Shown: piece after piece, positions 7,732 through 17,284 of the stretch
Numbering within the stretch: the stretch's first letter is position 1
Layout: each line of letters begins with the position of its first letter
From: Streptomyces sp. AA1529
GTDB taxonomy: Bacteria; Actinomycetota; Actinomycetes; Streptomycetales; Streptomycetaceae
Length of the DNA: 64,000 nucleotides
Assembly (NCBI RefSeq): GCF_000280905.1
Contig: NZ_ALAP01000032.1
Span: 62,001 to 126,000 of the forward strand
Direction: 5' to 3'
Program-made: the position numbers and the translations under genes
Notes under the pieces: model-generated
The model's database searches: none
The model's input: the letters and a program-made list of their open reading frames with translations, nothing else
Told to the model about the DNA's origin: nothing

Positions 7732-8403
7732 CTAGCGGCCCGGGTCCGGGACGGGGCCGGCGAGCAGCGCGGTGGTGAAGCCGCCCACCCCCAGGGCGTT
7801 CGCCGCGGCCAGGTCCGCGGGCGTGTCCACGTCCTGCCGCACGCTGGGCACCCCCGACACCGGCAGTTCCGCCGCCCCCGAGGCCCGGTGCCGGGCCCGG
7901 GAGAGGCCGCCGAAAGCCGGGGAAAGCGGGATACGGGGGAGAGCGGTGAGCAGCGTGGTGCCGATTTCCGCGGCGTCCGGAAGAAAAGCGCGCGGAAATC
8001 CGGCGGCCGTGTCCAGGGCCCGCTCCAATTCCGCGGGCCGCAGTGCCGGCAGGTCGGCGTTGAGCGCGGCGACGGCGGCGCCGGGGTCCGCGGCGCGGGC
8101 CGCGGACGCTCCGTGCGCGAGCGCGGCGTTGAGCCCTCCGCCCGGCGGGTCCGGCACCGTGCCGGCGCCCAGGGTGCGCAGTTCGGCGGCGGCCAGCGGA
8201 TCGTCCGTGACAACCACCACACCGCTCACCGCCCGGCAGGCGAGCGCTGCCGTGACCGTGTCCTGCGCGAACGCCAGCGCGAGCGCGGGCAGGGCCGGGC
8301 CGCCCGGGACGCCCGCCAGCCGGCTCTTGGCCCGGGGGAGAGGCTTCAGCGGCACCACGAGAGTCCACGTCACGGGCGTCACATGTGGCTTCATCGACCC
8401 CAT
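7732..8403 (-). CDS. cofC: 2-phospho-L-lactate / phosphoenolpyruvate guanylyltransferase
   Basis: CofC/FbiD catalyses GTP-dependent activation of phospholactate or phosphoenolpyruvate in coenzyme F420 synthesis. The protein is 223 aa with WTLVVPLKPLPRAKSRLAG at the N-terminus (nucleotide-binding loop of MobA-like transferases), the VVVVTDDP motif and the metal-binding ALNADLPALRP. The C-terminal SVRQDVDTPADLAAA is family-typical. The start is placed at the ATG at 8403, with an AGGTGAG ribosome site; MKPHVT at 8394 is the alternative. Streptomyces make F420, and the other cof genes are not in this window. Confidence 0.85.
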   Translation of the reverse strand: MGSMKPHVTPVTWTLVVPLKPLPRAKSRLAGVPGGPALPALALAFAQDTVTAALACRAVSGVVVVTDDPLAAAELRTLGAGTVPDPPGGGLNAALAHGASAARAADPGAAVAALNADLPALRPAELERALDTAAGFPRAFLPDAAEIGTTLLTALPRIPLSPAFGGLSRARHRASGAAELPVSGVPSVRQDVDTPADLAAANALGVGGFTTALLAGPVPDPGR

Positions 8404-8653
8404 TCTCACCTGCTGCCCGAGCGGCCCGGTGAGGGCGGGGTTACCGTGTGCCCTGCGGTCGGGCACGGACAGTGTGCTCGACAGCGAGGCAGTCCGCGGC
8501 GACACTTGTGCGGTTGTCGATGTGCCCCCAGAGGAAGGGCCCCACAAGGAGCCCCCTAAGGAGATGGTGTCCGGGTGTCCCGCCAAACCGTGTCCGCGCC
8601 GGGAGCGACCCCGCGACCACCTGCCGGAGAGGCCGGGCCGAAGGGGGCGCGCA

Positions 8654-9508
8654 GTGCCGGGGAGTGACGGCAAACCCAGGAAGATCGGCTTCTGGTACCG
8701 CCTGGCCGCGGTTCTGGCGAAACCGCCGCTCGTCCTGCTCTTCAAACGGGACTGGCGCGGAATGGAGCACATTCCGCAGGACGGCGGATTCATCACCGTC
8801 GTCAACCACAACTCGTACCTCGACCCGCTCTCCTACGCGCACTACCAGTACAACACCGGCCGGGTCCCCCGGTTCCTGGCCAAGGTGGGCCTGTTCAAGG
8901 GCGGCTTCGTGGGCGCCGTGATGCGCGGAACCGGGCAGATTCCCGTCTACCGCGAGTCCGCGGACGCGGTGGGCGCCTTCCGGGCCGCCGTGGAGGCCAT
9001 CGAGAAGGGCGAGTGCGTCGCCTTCTACCCCGAGGGCACTCTCACCCGCGATCCGGAGATGTGGCCGATGGCCGGCAAGACCGGCGCAGCCAGGGTCGCG
9101 CTGCTGACCAGGGCGCCTGTCGTCCCGGTCGCACAGTGGGGCGCCAACCTCGCGATGCCGCCGTACGCCAAGGAGAAGAAGCTGCGGCTCTTCCCCCGCA
9201 AGACGCTCACCGTGCAGGCGGGCCCGCCGCTGGACCTCTCGGCGTTCTACGACCGGGAGCCCACCGCCGAGGTGCTCCGCGAGGTCACCGACGTCATGAT
9301 GGACGCCGTCAGCGCGCAGCTCGCCGTCGTCCGCGGCGAGCCCGCGCCCGCCGAGCGGTACGACATGCGCAAGGCGGCGGTCCGCCGGCGCGAGCAGCGC
9401 GCCGTCCCGAAGGACGGGCAGGAGGCGCACACCGCGGGCGGACAGCACGAACCGGCCGGTGGAGCACCGGCCGCGGCCGAGGCGGCAGAGGGAGAGACGA
9501 ACGCGTGA
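8654..9508 (+). CDS. plsC: 1-acyl-sn-glycerol-3-phosphate acyltransferase family
   Basis: A 284-aa membrane-associated acyltransferase of phospholipid synthesis. It carries the PlsC motifs in order: VVNHNSYLDPL (NHxxxxD catalytic box), GTGQIPVYR and FYPEGTLTRDPEM (block III). The C-terminal 45 residues are a disordered charged tail. The GTG at 8654 after AAGGGGGCG is the chosen start, because upstream sequence reads as noncoding. The stop overlaps the gpsA start (GTGA), so acylation and glycerol-3-phosphate supply are made as one operon. Confidence 0.88.
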   Translation: MPGSDGKPRKIGFWYRLAAVLAKPPLVLLFKRDWRGMEHIPQDGGFITVVNHNSYLDPLSYAHYQYNTGRVPRFLAKVGLFKGGFVGAVMRGTGQIPVYRESADAVGAFRAAVEAIEKGECVAFYPEGTLTRDPEMWPMAGKTGAARVALLTRAPVVPVAQWGANLAMPPYAKEKKLRLFPRKTLTVQAGPPLDLSAFYDREPTAEVLREVTDVMMDAVSAQLAVVRGEPAPAERYDMRKAAVRRREQRAVPKDGQEAHTAGGQHEPAGGAPAAAEAAEGETNA

Positions 9509-10539
9509 GCCGGCACGACGGGCCGCAGCAGGAACGCCGGAGGAAGGCCGCCGTGTTCGGCACCGGCTCCTGGGGGACCGCCTTCGCGATGGTGCTCGCC
9601 GACGCCGGGGTCGAGGTGGTCCTGTGGGGCCGCCGGCCCGAGGTCGTCGAGGCGATCAACACCACGCGCCGCAACCCCGGGTACCACCCCGGGACGGAAC
9701 TCCCCGCCGGGGTGCGGGCCACCACCGACCCGGCCGAGGCCGCCCGGGACGCGGAGTTCACCGTCCTGTCCGTCCCCGCCCAGACGCTCCGCACCAACCT
9801 GGAGTCCTGGCGGGAGCTGCTGCACCCGGACACCGTGCTCGTCTCCCTGATGAAGGGCGTCGAACTCGGCACGGCCAAGCGGATGAGCGAGGTCGTCCAG
9901 GAGGTCGCCGGTGTCCCCGCCGAACGGGTCGCCGTGCTCACCGGGCCCAACCTCGCCCGGGAGATCGCCGCCCGGCAGCCGGCGGCCGCCGTCGCGGCCT
10001 GCGCGGACGAGGAGGCGGCGCGGGCTCTGCAGAGTGCCTGCCACACCCCGTACTTCCGGCCCTACACCAGCACCGACGTGGTCGGCTGCGAGCTGGGCGG
10101 GGCCGTCAAGAACGTCATCGCGCTGGCCGTGGGCATCGCCGACGGGATGGGGCTGGGGGACAACTCCAAGGCGTCGCTGATCACCCGGGGCCTGGCCGAG
10201 ACCACCCGGCTCGGACTGGCGATGGGCGCCGAGGCACACACCTTCGCCGGCCTCGCGGGCATGGGCGACCTGGTGGCCACCTGCTCCTCGCCGCTGTCGC
10301 GCAACCACACCTTCGGCACCAACCTCGGCCGCGGCATGACCCTCCAGGAGACCATCGCGGTCACCGAGCAGACCGCGGAGGGCGTCAAGTCCTGCCAGTC
10401 CGTGCTGGACCTCGCCCGGCGGCACGGCGTGGAGATGCCGATCACCGAGACGGTCGTGGAGATCGTCCACGAGGGCAAGCCCCCGCACGTGGCGCTCAAG
10501 GAGCTGATGTCCCGCAGCGCCAAGGCCGAACGGAGCTGA
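9505..10539 (+). CDS. gpsA: Glycerol-3-phosphate dehydrogenase [NAD(P)+]
   Basis: A cytosolic 344-aa enzyme reducing dihydroxyacetone phosphate to sn-glycerol-3-phosphate for phospholipids. N-terminal Rossmann GTGSWGTAFA binds NAD(P)H. LTGPNLAREI, the catalytic Lys in GAVKNVIALAVG, and GLGDNSKASLITRGLAE and GMGDLVATC complete the family signature. The GTG start overlaps the plsC stop. Full length. Confidence 0.96.
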   Translation: MSRHDGPQQERRRKAAVFGTGSWGTAFAMVLADAGVEVVLWGRRPEVVEAINTTRRNPGYHPGTELPAGVRATTDPAEAARDAEFTVLSVPAQTLRTNLESWRELLHPDTVLVSLMKGVELGTAKRMSEVVQEVAGVPAERVAVLTGPNLAREIAARQPAAAVAACADEEAARALQSACHTPYFRPYTSTDVVGCELGGAVKNVIALAVGIADGMGLGDNSKASLITRGLAETTRLGLAMGAEAHTFAGLAGMGDLVATCSSPLSRNHTFGTNLGRGMTLQETIAVTEQTAEGVKSCQSVLDLARRHGVEMPITETVVEIVHEGKPPHVALKELMSRSAKAERS

Positions 10540-10623
10540 CCGCACCGCAGCGGTCCCGCGCGGGCCCGTCCGGCACCCGGCGCCACGAGGGGCCACCGCC
10601 TCGGCGCCGGGGGTACGACGCGG

Positions 10624-10629
10624 TAAAGT
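10624..10629 (+). promoter_or_regulatory. -10 element for leaderless ddl transcript
   Basis: TAAAGT ends seven bases before the ddl ATG with no ribosome site between them, the usual layout of leaderless actinobacterial mRNAs starting at the A of ATG. Confidence 0.45.
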
Positions 10630-10636
10630 CCCAGCG

Positions 10637-11773
10637 ATGAGCAGCCAGAGCCCCGCCCCCAAGCCCCGAGTCGCCGTCGTCTTCGGCGGACGCAACTCAG
10701 AGCACCAGATCTCCGTCCTCACGGCCGGCGCGGTGCTCGACGCCATCGACCGCGACAAGTACGAGGTGCTGCCCATCGGCATCACCGCGGACGGCCGCTG
10801 GGCCCTGGCGGCAGACGACCCGGCCCGGATGGCCGTCGAGGGCCGCGAGCTGCCCACCGTGGAGCGGGTCGCCGACTCGGACACCGGCGCCGTGCTGCTG
10901 CCGGTCTCGCCCGGCAGCCGGGAGGTCGTCCACACCGAGCCCGGCCAGGTGCCCAAGACCCTCGGCGAGATCGACGTCGTCTTCCCGGTCCTGCACGGCC
11001 CTTACGGCGAGGACGGCACCCTGCAGGGGATGCTGGAGCTGGCGGGGGTGCCCTATGTCGGCTCGGGCGTGCTGTCCTCCGCCGTCGGCATGGACAAGGA
11101 CTACATGAAGCGGATCTTCTCCTCCTTCGGGCTGCCGGTGGGCCCCTACGTCACCGTCCGGCCCCGGGAGTGGGAGCGCGACCCCGCCACGGCGCGCAAG
11201 AAGATCGTCGACTTCGCCTCCGACCAGGGCTGGCCGGTCTTCGTCAAGCCCGCGCGGGCCGGCTCGTCCATGGGCATCACCAAGGTCTCCGACCTGGGTG
11301 GACTGGACGAGGCCGTGGAGACCGCCCGGCGCCACGATCCGAAGATCATCGTGGAGTCGCTGCTGCGCGGCCGCGAGATCGAGTGCGGCGTCCTGGAGTT
11401 CGAGGACGGTCCGCGGGCCAGCGTCCCGGCCGAGATCCCGCCGGTCAGCAACCACGACTTCTACGACTTCGAGGCCAAGTACATCGACTCCGCCTCCGGC
11501 ATCGTCCCGGCCCCGCTGAGTGCGGAGGAGACCGAGCGGGTGCGGGAGCTGGCCGTCCTGGCCTTCGAGGCCGCCTCCTGCGAGGGGCTGGTGCGGGCCG
11601 ACTTCTTCCTGCGCGAGGACGGCGAGTTCGTCATCAACGAGATCAACACCATGCCGGGCTTCACCCCCATCTCGATGTACCCCCGGATGTGGCAGGAGGC
11701 CGGGGTCAGCTATCCCGAGCTGGTCGACCGCCTCATCCAGGGCGCTCTCGACCGCCCCACCGGCCTGCGCTAG
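10637..11773 (+). CDS. ddl: D-alanine--D-alanine ligase
   Basis: An ATP-grasp ligase of 378 aa making the D-Ala-D-Ala dipeptide for peptidoglycan. It shows VVFGGRNSEHQISVLTA, VLHGPYGEDGTLQGML, the ATP-binding FVKPARAGSSMGITKV, and the metal-binding FVINEINTMPGFTPISMYP. All family motifs are intact. The start at 10637 has only a -10 element (TAAAGT) close upstream. Nothing marks it as the D-lactate-type resistance ligase; the call is the housekeeping enzyme. Confidence 0.95.
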   Translation: MSSQSPAPKPRVAVVFGGRNSEHQISVLTAGAVLDAIDRDKYEVLPIGITADGRWALAADDPARMAVEGRELPTVERVADSDTGAVLLPVSPGSREVVHTEPGQVPKTLGEIDVVFPVLHGPYGEDGTLQGMLELAGVPYVGSGVLSSAVGMDKDYMKRIFSSFGLPVGPYVTVRPREWERDPATARKKIVDFASDQGWPVFVKPARAGSSMGITKVSDLGGLDEAVETARRHDPKIIVESLLRGREIECGVLEFEDGPRASVPAEIPPVSNHDFYDFEAKYIDSASGIVPAPLSAEETERVRELAVLAFEAASCEGLVRADFFLREDGEFVINEINTMPGFTPISMYPRMWQEAGVSYPELVDRLIQGALDRPTGLR

Positions 11774-11910
11774 CCGTCCGGCGCGCCCGCACCGTCCCCG
11801 GAGGGCCGCGGCGTGCGGAGTGCGCCCCCCCGGAGACGGCGCGGGCGGCCCCGTCGGGCCCGCACACCCGGCGGGCGCGCAGGGGAGACCCTCGGGGGGC
11901 GTCCGGCTGG

Positions 11911-12447
11911 TCAGTTCCCGGCGCCGTCCGCCGCGTCCCGCACCGTGGGCACCGTGCGCCCGACGGCGTCCGCGAGATCGGGGAGCACCTCGGCCTCGGG
12001 CGCGTAGTCGCCGGGCACCGTCAACTCGACGTAGGCGACGCGGCCCGTCGTGACGAAGCGGTAGCCGTCGTCCCGCTTCTCCAGCAGCCAGGAGACCCCG
12101 TTCACCTCGGCCACCTCGGCGGTGGGGTTGTACTCTTCGGTGCCGGGGGTGAGCACGGGGGGTTCGGGCACTCCGCAGCGCAGCGCGATGGCCGGATCGC
12201 CCCAGACGGCTGTGAAGTCGGAGACCTGGTCGGCCCGGCCGCGTCGCTGGTCGTGAACCCTTTCCGGCAGCGCGCCGTGCAATGACCGGCACACTTTCGC
12301 CGCCCTGCCGGACGGGCTGGGCGGGGTGGGGCCCGCCTCGCCGGTGGCCGAACAGGCTGCCGTGGCCAGGGACGCCAGCGCGGCCACCGCCGCGAGCGGG
12401 GCGGTGGAGACGGAACGAGAGGAAGCAGTCCGGCGTCGCATACTCAC
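11911..12447 (-). CDS. DUF3515 lipoprotein
   Basis: A 178-aa secreted lipoprotein. An Arg-rich start and hydrophobic stretch end in the lipobox LATAAC, with Cys32 predicted to be lipidated. The mature part, with EVNGVSWLLEKRDDGYRFVTTGR, matches actinobacterial DUF3515, whose function is unknown. It is encoded convergently with ddl and downstream of the Lrp-domain gene on the same strand, in the order usual for streptomycetes. A GTG start (12447) or ATG (12441) are both possible. Confidence 0.75.
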   Translation of the reverse strand: MSMRRRTASSRSVSTAPLAAVAALASLATAACSATGEAGPTPPSPSGRAAKVCRSLHGALPERVHDQRRGRADQVSDFTAVWGDPAIALRCGVPEPPVLTPGTEEYNPTAEVAEVNGVSWLLEKRDDGYRFVTTGRVAYVELTVPGDYAPEAEVLPDLADAVGRTVPTVRDAADGAGN

Positions 12448-12466
12448 CGGGCGAGCATACGGGGGA

Positions 12467-12700
12467 CTAGAGATGGACGATGGGGCAGGTCAGGGTGCGG
12501 GTGATGCCCTCAACCTGCTGGACCTTCGCGACCACCATGCGTCCGAGGTCGTCCATCGTCTCCGCGCGGGCACGCACGATCACGTCGTACGGACCCGTTA
12601 CATCCTCGGCCTGGATCACGCCCGGGATCTTGGAGACGATCTCTGCGACGGTCGAAGCCTTGCCGACCTCGGTCTGGATCAAGACGTACGCCTGTACCAC
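12467..12700 (-). CDS. Stand-alone Lrp/AsnC ligand-binding domain protein
   Basis: A 77-aa protein consisting only of the RAM (regulation of amino-acid metabolism) domain of Lrp/AsnC regulators: VVQAYVLIQTEVGKASTVA, then GPYDVIVRARAETMDDLG and ITRTLTCPIVHL. There is no helix-turn-helix, so it cannot bind DNA alone; such proteins can form rings and may bind effectors or partner regulators. A GTG start at 12700 follows GGAGG at ideal spacing. The longer antisense frame upstream is not used. Confidence 0.85.
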   Translation of the reverse strand: MVQAYVLIQTEVGKASTVAEIVSKIPGVIQAEDVTGPYDVIVRARAETMDDLGRMVVAKVQQVEGITRTLTCPIVHL

Positions 12701-12918
12701 GGAACCTCCTCGGGGGCTACGAGGATCATGCGGGGCGAGAGAGAGACGCCACCGTACCGCGTCACCTGCTCCGCCGGGAGACCACCGGCCCGCCCTCGTG
12801 GCGCCGGGTACCCGGGTGCTGCCGGTACGCGCCGCGGCGTACCGGCGGACACGCACCCCGGGCGGGTGGGCGAGGCACGGGAGTGCACGATGAGCGATGT
12901 GAGTGAAGGGGCAGAACA

Positions 12919-13965
12919 ATGCGGGATGTGAACGGCAGTACCGCGTCGGAACCCACACCCGCGGTGGAGGCCCCCCACGGCCCCGCGCGGGGGCGGATGC
13001 CGGGCACCGTGGGCGCCCTGGGGGAGTTCGGGCTGATCCGGGAGCTGACCTCCCGGCTGACCACCACCCCCGCCGTCCGGATCGGCCCCGGGGACGACGC
13101 CGCCGTGGTGGCCGCGCCGGACCGGCGGGTCGTGGCCAGCACCGACATCCTGCTGGAGGGGCGGCACTTCCGGCGCGACTGGTCGACGGCGTACGACGTG
13201 GGCCGCAAGGCCGCAGCGCAGAACCTCGCCGACATCGCCGCCATGGGCGCCGTCCCCACCGCACTGCTGCTCGGACTGATCGTCCCCGTGGACCTCCCGG
13301 CCAACTGGCCCACCGAACTGATGGACGGCATCCGCGACGAGGCCCAGGTCGCCGCCTCCGCCGTGGTCGGCGGCGACGTGGTGCGCGGCGACAGCATCGC
13401 CGTCTCCATCACCGCGCTGGGCGACCTGCGCAACCAGGAGCCGGTCACCCGCTCCGGAGCCCGGGCCGGGGACGTCGTCGCCGTCACCGGGTGGCTGGGC
13501 TGGTCCGCCGCCGGGCACGCGGTGCTCTCCCGGGGCTTCCGCTCCCCCCGGGCCTTCGTGGAGGCGCACCGCAGGCCCGAGCCGCCCTACCACGCGGGGC
13601 CGGCGGCCGCCGGACTCGGCGCCACCGCCATGACCGACGTCAGCGACGGCCTGGTGGCCGACCTCGGGCACATCGCCGAGGCCAGCAAGGTGCGCATCGA
13701 CATCCGCTCGGCCGACCTGGACGTCCCCGCGCAGATGGCCGACATCGGGCAGGCCGTCGGCGTCGACCCGCTCCAGTGGGTGCTCACCGGAGGAGAGGAC
13801 CACGCCATCGTCGCGACCTTCCCGCGCGACCAGAAGCTCCCGGCGCGCTGGCGGGTCATCGGCGCGGTGCAGGGCGCGTCCGCGCGGCCCCGGGTCACGG
13901 TGGACGGGGCCCCCTGGGCGAAGGCGGGCGGCTGGGACCACTTCTCGCCCGACGCGGACCGCTGA
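12919..13965 (+). CDS. thiL: Thiamine-monophosphate kinase
   Basis: An ATP-dependent kinase of 348 aa making thiamine pyrophosphate from the monophosphate. It carries [13 protein letters not shown], the Mg/ATP-binding [31 protein letters not shown], and [19 protein letters not shown] and [16 protein letters not shown]. The first 25 residues are a Streptomyces-specific extension. thiD follows after 13 bases, so the pair forms a thiamine salvage and phosphorylation unit. Confidence 0.95.
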   Translation: MRDVNGSTASEPTPAVEAPHGPARGRMPGTVGALGEFGLIRELTSRLTTTPAVRIGPGDDAAVVAAPDRRVVASTDILLEGRHFRRDWSTAYDVGRKAAAQNLADIAAMGAVPTALLLGLIVPVDLPANWPTELMDGIRDEAQVAASAVVGGDVVRGDSIAVSITALGDLRNQEPVTRSGARAGDVVAVTGWLGWSAAGHAVLSRGFRSPRAFVEAHRRPEPPYHAGPAAAGLGATAMTDVSDGLVADLGHIAEASKVRIDIRSADLDVPAQMADIGQAVGVDPLQWVLTGGEDHAIVATFPRDQKLPARWRVIGAVQGASARPRVTVDGAPWAKAGGWDHFSPDADR

Positions 13966-13978
13966 GTACCGTCGCACC

Positions 13979-14797
13979 ATGGACGATGTGAACCCCACCG
14001 GTGCCGCCCCGCCCCGGGTGCTGACCGTCGCCGGGTCCGACTCCGGCGGCGGCGCCGGTGTCCAGGCCGACCTGAAGACCATGCTGGCGCTCGGCACCCA
14101 CGGTATGAGCGTGATCGCCGCCGTCACCGCGCAGAACTCGCTCGGCGTGCAGGGAAGTTGGGAGCTGCCCCTGGAGGCGGTACGGGCCCAGTACCGCAGC
14201 GTGGCCGACGACATCGGGGTGCAGGCGGTCAAGACCGGCATGCTGGCCTCGGCGCCCCTCGTGGAGACCGTCGCCGAACTGCTGGCCGACGCCCCGGCTC
14301 CGGTGGTCGTCGACCCGGTGGGCGTCTCCAAGCACGGGGACCCGCTGCTGGCCGCGGACGCGGTGGGCGCACTGCGCCGCGGGCTGCTGCCCGTCGCCAC
14401 CGTCGTCACGCCCAACCTGGACGAGGTCGCGCAGTTGACGGGCATCGCGGTCACCGGCGAGGCGGGACTGCGCGACGCCGCGGCCGCCCTGCTGGAACAC
14501 GGACCGCGCTGGGCGCTGATCAAAGGCGGTCATCTGCCCGGCGAAGCCGTCGACCTGCTGACCGACGGCGCCGAGGAGCACTGGCTGCGCGCCCCCCGGT
14601 ACGACAACCGGCACACGCACGGCACCGGCTGCACGCTGGCCAGCGCGCTGGCCGCGTACCTGGCCCGGGGCCTGCCGGTGCCGGAGGCCGCACGGGCCGC
14701 CAAGGAGTACACGACCGGCGCCATCGCGGCGGGCTTCGCGCTGGGCGCCGGACTGGGACCGGTGGACCACGGATGGCGGCTGCGCGGCCGGGACTGA
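13979..14797 (+). CDS. thiD: Hydroxymethylpyrimidine / phosphomethylpyrimidine kinase
   Basis: A ribokinase-fold kinase of 272 aa that phosphorylates HMP and HMP-phosphate in thiamine synthesis. The N-terminal [20 protein letters not shown] is the ThiD signature. [12 protein letters not shown] and the catalytic [18 protein letters not shown] anion hole (Asp replaced in part by the usual GTGC motif) are present. It lies 13 bases after thiL. TACCGT just upstream could also give a leaderless transcript. Confidence 0.95.
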   Translation: MDDVNPTGAAPPRVLTVAGSDSGGGAGVQADLKTMLALGTHGMSVIAAVTAQNSLGVQGSWELPLEAVRAQYRSVADDIGVQAVKTGMLASAPLVETVAELLADAPAPVVVDPVGVSKHGDPLLAADAVGALRRGLLPVATVVTPNLDEVAQLTGIAVTGEAGLRDAAAALLEHGPRWALIKGGHLPGEAVDLLTDGAEEHWLRAPRYDNRHTHGTGCTLASALAAYLARGLPVPEAARAAKEYTTGAIAAGFALGAGLGPVDHGWRLRGRD

Positions 14798-14941
14798 GCC
14801 GCCGGCGCCGCCCGGCATCCCTCCCCCTCCCCGTGCCGCACCCCCGGCCCGTCCGATGTGACGCCGGGGCCGGAGCCGGTATGCCCGGAGCCCTGCTCCC
14901 GGAACCCGGGCCGGACGCCCGGACCACCACCGGAACGCACA

Positions 14942-14974
14942 AGGAACCGGCCCGCACGAGGCGGGCCGGTTCCT
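14942..14974. terminator. Bidirectional terminator between thiD and rpmB
   Basis: AGGAACCGGCCCGC (14942-14955) pairs perfectly with GCGGGCCGGTTCCT (14961-14974), a 14-bp stem between convergent thiD and rpmB. The preceding 145 bases show no gene. Confidence 0.75.
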
Positions 14975-15019
14975 GTGTTCTGCTGTCGGCGTGAGCCGCG
15001 CTGCGTTACGTCGAGGACG

Positions 15020-15205
15020 TCAGCGCGACACCTTGCCGGCCTTGATGCACGAGGTGCAGGCGTTGAGGCGCTTCGGCGTCCCGCCGACCACGGCACGCAC
15101 GCGCTGGATGTTCGGATTCCAGCGACGGCGGGTGCGGCGGTGCGAGTGGGAGATGTTGTTGCCGAACTCCGGCCCCTTGCCGCAGACGTCGCAGTTCGCA
15201 GCCAC
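15020..15205 (-). CDS. rpmB: 50S ribosomal protein L28 (zinc-binding form)
   Basis: A 61-aa ribosomal protein starting MAANCDVCGKGPEFGN and ending with CTSCIKAGKVSR. The two CxxC pairs make this the zinc-ribbon (C+) form of L28. Streptomyces also have zinc-free paralogues under zinc control elsewhere; this one is the zinc form. It is transcribed alone on the minus strand with a GTG start, divergent from the DAK2 gene. Confidence 0.95.
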   Translation of the reverse strand: MAANCDVCGKGPEFGNNISHSHRRTRRRWNPNIQRVRAVVGGTPKRLNACTSCIKAGKVSR

Positions 15206-15508
15206 GGGTCACTCCAAAGACTTCAGATGCACGTACGGTGAATCCCGGCGACGCAGACCAAGATGACCGGCTGTGCCAGGGGGATCGTCGCCCGTCGGAG
15301 AGAAACGTCCGGAACAGGCAACCGGAGCAGCATACAACGGCCGGTCTCGAACAGCGAAACCCAGGCCCCCGCTCCGGTCCCGACCTGGGATTCCGTCCGG
15401 ACTCCCACTAGCCTTCCGGCAGCGCCGCCGCCCGCCGGACCGGCGCCGGACACCGGCCGGCCCCGGCCGGAGCATCCCGGCCGCAGCACTCTGGAGGAGG
15501 TCCCGCAC
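15206..15508. other. Divergent spacer rpmB - DAK2 gene
   Basis: About 300 bases between divergent genes, presumably with promoters for both. I see no clear operator or RNA gene. A GGAGGAGG ribosome site at 15493-15500 fixes the start of the downstream gene. Confidence 0.4.
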
Positions 15509-17218
15509 GTGCCGCAACCGCTCGACGCCGCCGCGGTACGCCGCTGGTGCGCCCTGGGCCGGGAAGCGCTGCGCGCCCACTGCGCGCGGATGGACGCCAT
15601 CAACGTCTTCCCGGTCGCGGACGGCGACACCGGCACCAACCTGTGCCTCACCTTCGAAGCGGCCTGCGAGGCGCTCCCGACCCGCGACACGGCCCGCGAC
15701 ACGAACGGGGACCCGGGCGCCGGAGCCGCACTGCGCGCCATGGCGCGGGCCGCACTCCTGGCGGCGAGGGGCAACTCCGGGGCGATCCTCGCCGAGTACC
15801 TGCGCGGCATGGCGCGGGGACTGGACGAGGGGGCCGGTGCCCCCGCCGAGCGGCTGTGCCGGGCGCTCCGGGGCGGCGCGTCCGCCGCCTACGCCGCCGT
15901 CGCGCACCCGGTGGAAGGGACGATGCTCACGGTGGCGGAGGCCGCCGCCGCGGCGGCCGAGGCCGGGGACGACCCCGCGGCCGCGGCGCGGCGCACGCTG
16001 GACGCCACCCCCGACCGGCTGGCGGCGCTGGCCCGGGCCGGTGTGGTGGACGCGGGCGGACTCGGGCTCACCGTGCTGCTGACCGCACTGTGGGCGGCAC
16101 TGGGCGAGCAGGTACCCGACGAGGAACCCGCGGCGGCCACCGGAGCGGCGTCCCCGGCCGCTGCGGAACCGGCGGACTCTCCGGCCGCTCCCGCGGCTCT
16201 GCCCGCCGACGGCCTGCCGCAGGCGCCCCGCCGCCCCGAGTTCGAGGTGATGTACCTGCTGGCGGCCGAGGACCCCGCGGCCGTCGACGCGCTCCGGGCC
16301 CGGCTGGACCCGCTCGGCGACTCCCTGGTCGTCGGCGGTGGCGAGGGGCTGTGGAGCGTCCACGTCCACGTCGCCGACGCCGGCGCCGCCGTGGAGGCGG
16401 GCCTGGCCGCGGGGCGTCCGCACCGCATCCGGATCACCCACCTGCCGACGGCCGGGGACGCGGCGGGGCACGGCGCAACCGGCGGTCCGCGGTGCGCCGC
16501 GGACGGGCCGGGCCGGCCGCCGGACCCCGGGGCGCGGGTCGTCGTCGCCGTCGTGCCGGGGGAGGGGCTGGCCGCGCTCTGCCGGCAGGCCGGCGCCGTG
16601 GTGCTGTCCGCGCGCTCCGTGCCGGCCGGGGCCGCCGTCGACGGCATCGACGGCATCGACGAGGGAGCGCTGGTGGCGGCGGTCCGGGCGACCGGAGCCG
16701 GCGAGGTCGCCCTGCTGCCCAACGACAGCGGACTCCACCCCCTGGCCGCCCGCGCCGCCGACGCCGTACGGGCGGCCGGCATCCGGTGCGCCGTCATCCC
16801 CACCCGCGCCGCCGTCCAGGGGCTGGCGGCGCTGGCCGTGCACCAGCCGGACCGCCGCTTCGACGAGGACGTCGTCACCATGACCTCGGCCGCCGGAGCC
16901 ACCCGGTACGGGGAGGTGACCGTCGCCGAACGCCGCTCGTGGACCAGCGCCGGGATCTGCCACCGGGGCGACGTGCTCGGCCTGGTGGACGGCGACGTCG
17001 CGCTGATCGGGAGCGGGACCGGACAGGTCGCCACCGAGGTGCTCGACCGGATGCTGGCGGCGGGCGGCGAACTGGTCACCCTCGTTCTCGGCGCGGACGC
17101 CCCCGCGGGGCTCGCCGCGGCGCTGGAGCGCCGGGTACGCGAGCGCCACCTGGCCGTCGACACCGTCGTCCACGAGGGCCGCCAGCACGAGACGCAGCTG
17201 CTCATCGGGGTCGAATAG
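15509..17218 (+). CDS. DAK2 (DhaL) domain protein, FakA-like kinase subunit
   Basis: A 569-aa protein. Residues about 10-200 form a DhaL/DAK2 nucleotide domain with DAINVFPVADGDTGTNL (Mg-ADP Asp residues) and LLAARGNSGAILAEYLRG. After a Pro/Ala linker (205-235), a middle and C-terminal region follow, ending QHETQLLIGVE. This is the domain layout of YloV/FakA, the kinase that phosphorylates fatty acids held by FakB (DegV) proteins. No fakB is adjacent here, so the substrate is inferred. The GTG at 15509 with a strong ribosome site is the start. recG follows 66 bases later, a conserved pairing in actinobacteria. Confidence 0.82.
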   Translation: MPQPLDAAAVRRWCALGREALRAHCARMDAINVFPVADGDTGTNLCLTFEAACEALPTRDTARDTNGDPGAGAALRAMARAALLAARGNSGAILAEYLRGMARGLDEGAGAPAERLCRALRGGASAAYAAVAHPVEGTMLTVAEAAAAAAEAGDDPAAAARRTLDATPDRLAALARAGVVDAGGLGLTVLLTALWAALGEQVPDEEPAAATGAASPAAAEPADSPAAPAALPADGLPQAPRRPEFEVMYLLAAEDPAAVDALRARLDPLGDSLVVGGGEGLWSVHVHVADAGAAVEAGLAAGRPHRIRITHLPTAGDAAGHGATGGPRCAADGPGRPPDPGARVVVAVVPGEGLAALCRQAGAVVLSARSVPAGAAVDGIDGIDEGALVAAVRATGAGEVALLPNDSGLHPLAARAADAVRAAGIRCAVIPTRAAVQGLAALAVHQPDRRFDEDVVTMTSAAGATRYGEVTVAERRSWTSAGICHRGDVLGLVDGDVALIGSGTGQVATEVLDRMLAAGGELVTLVLGADAPAGLAAALERRVRERHLAVDTVVHEGRQHETQLLIGVE

Positions 17219-17284
17219 CCGCCGCCGTCCGCGCGCCTGGCGCGTGGCACCGGACCTGTCACCCCCGTCCGGCAGGATGGAGCC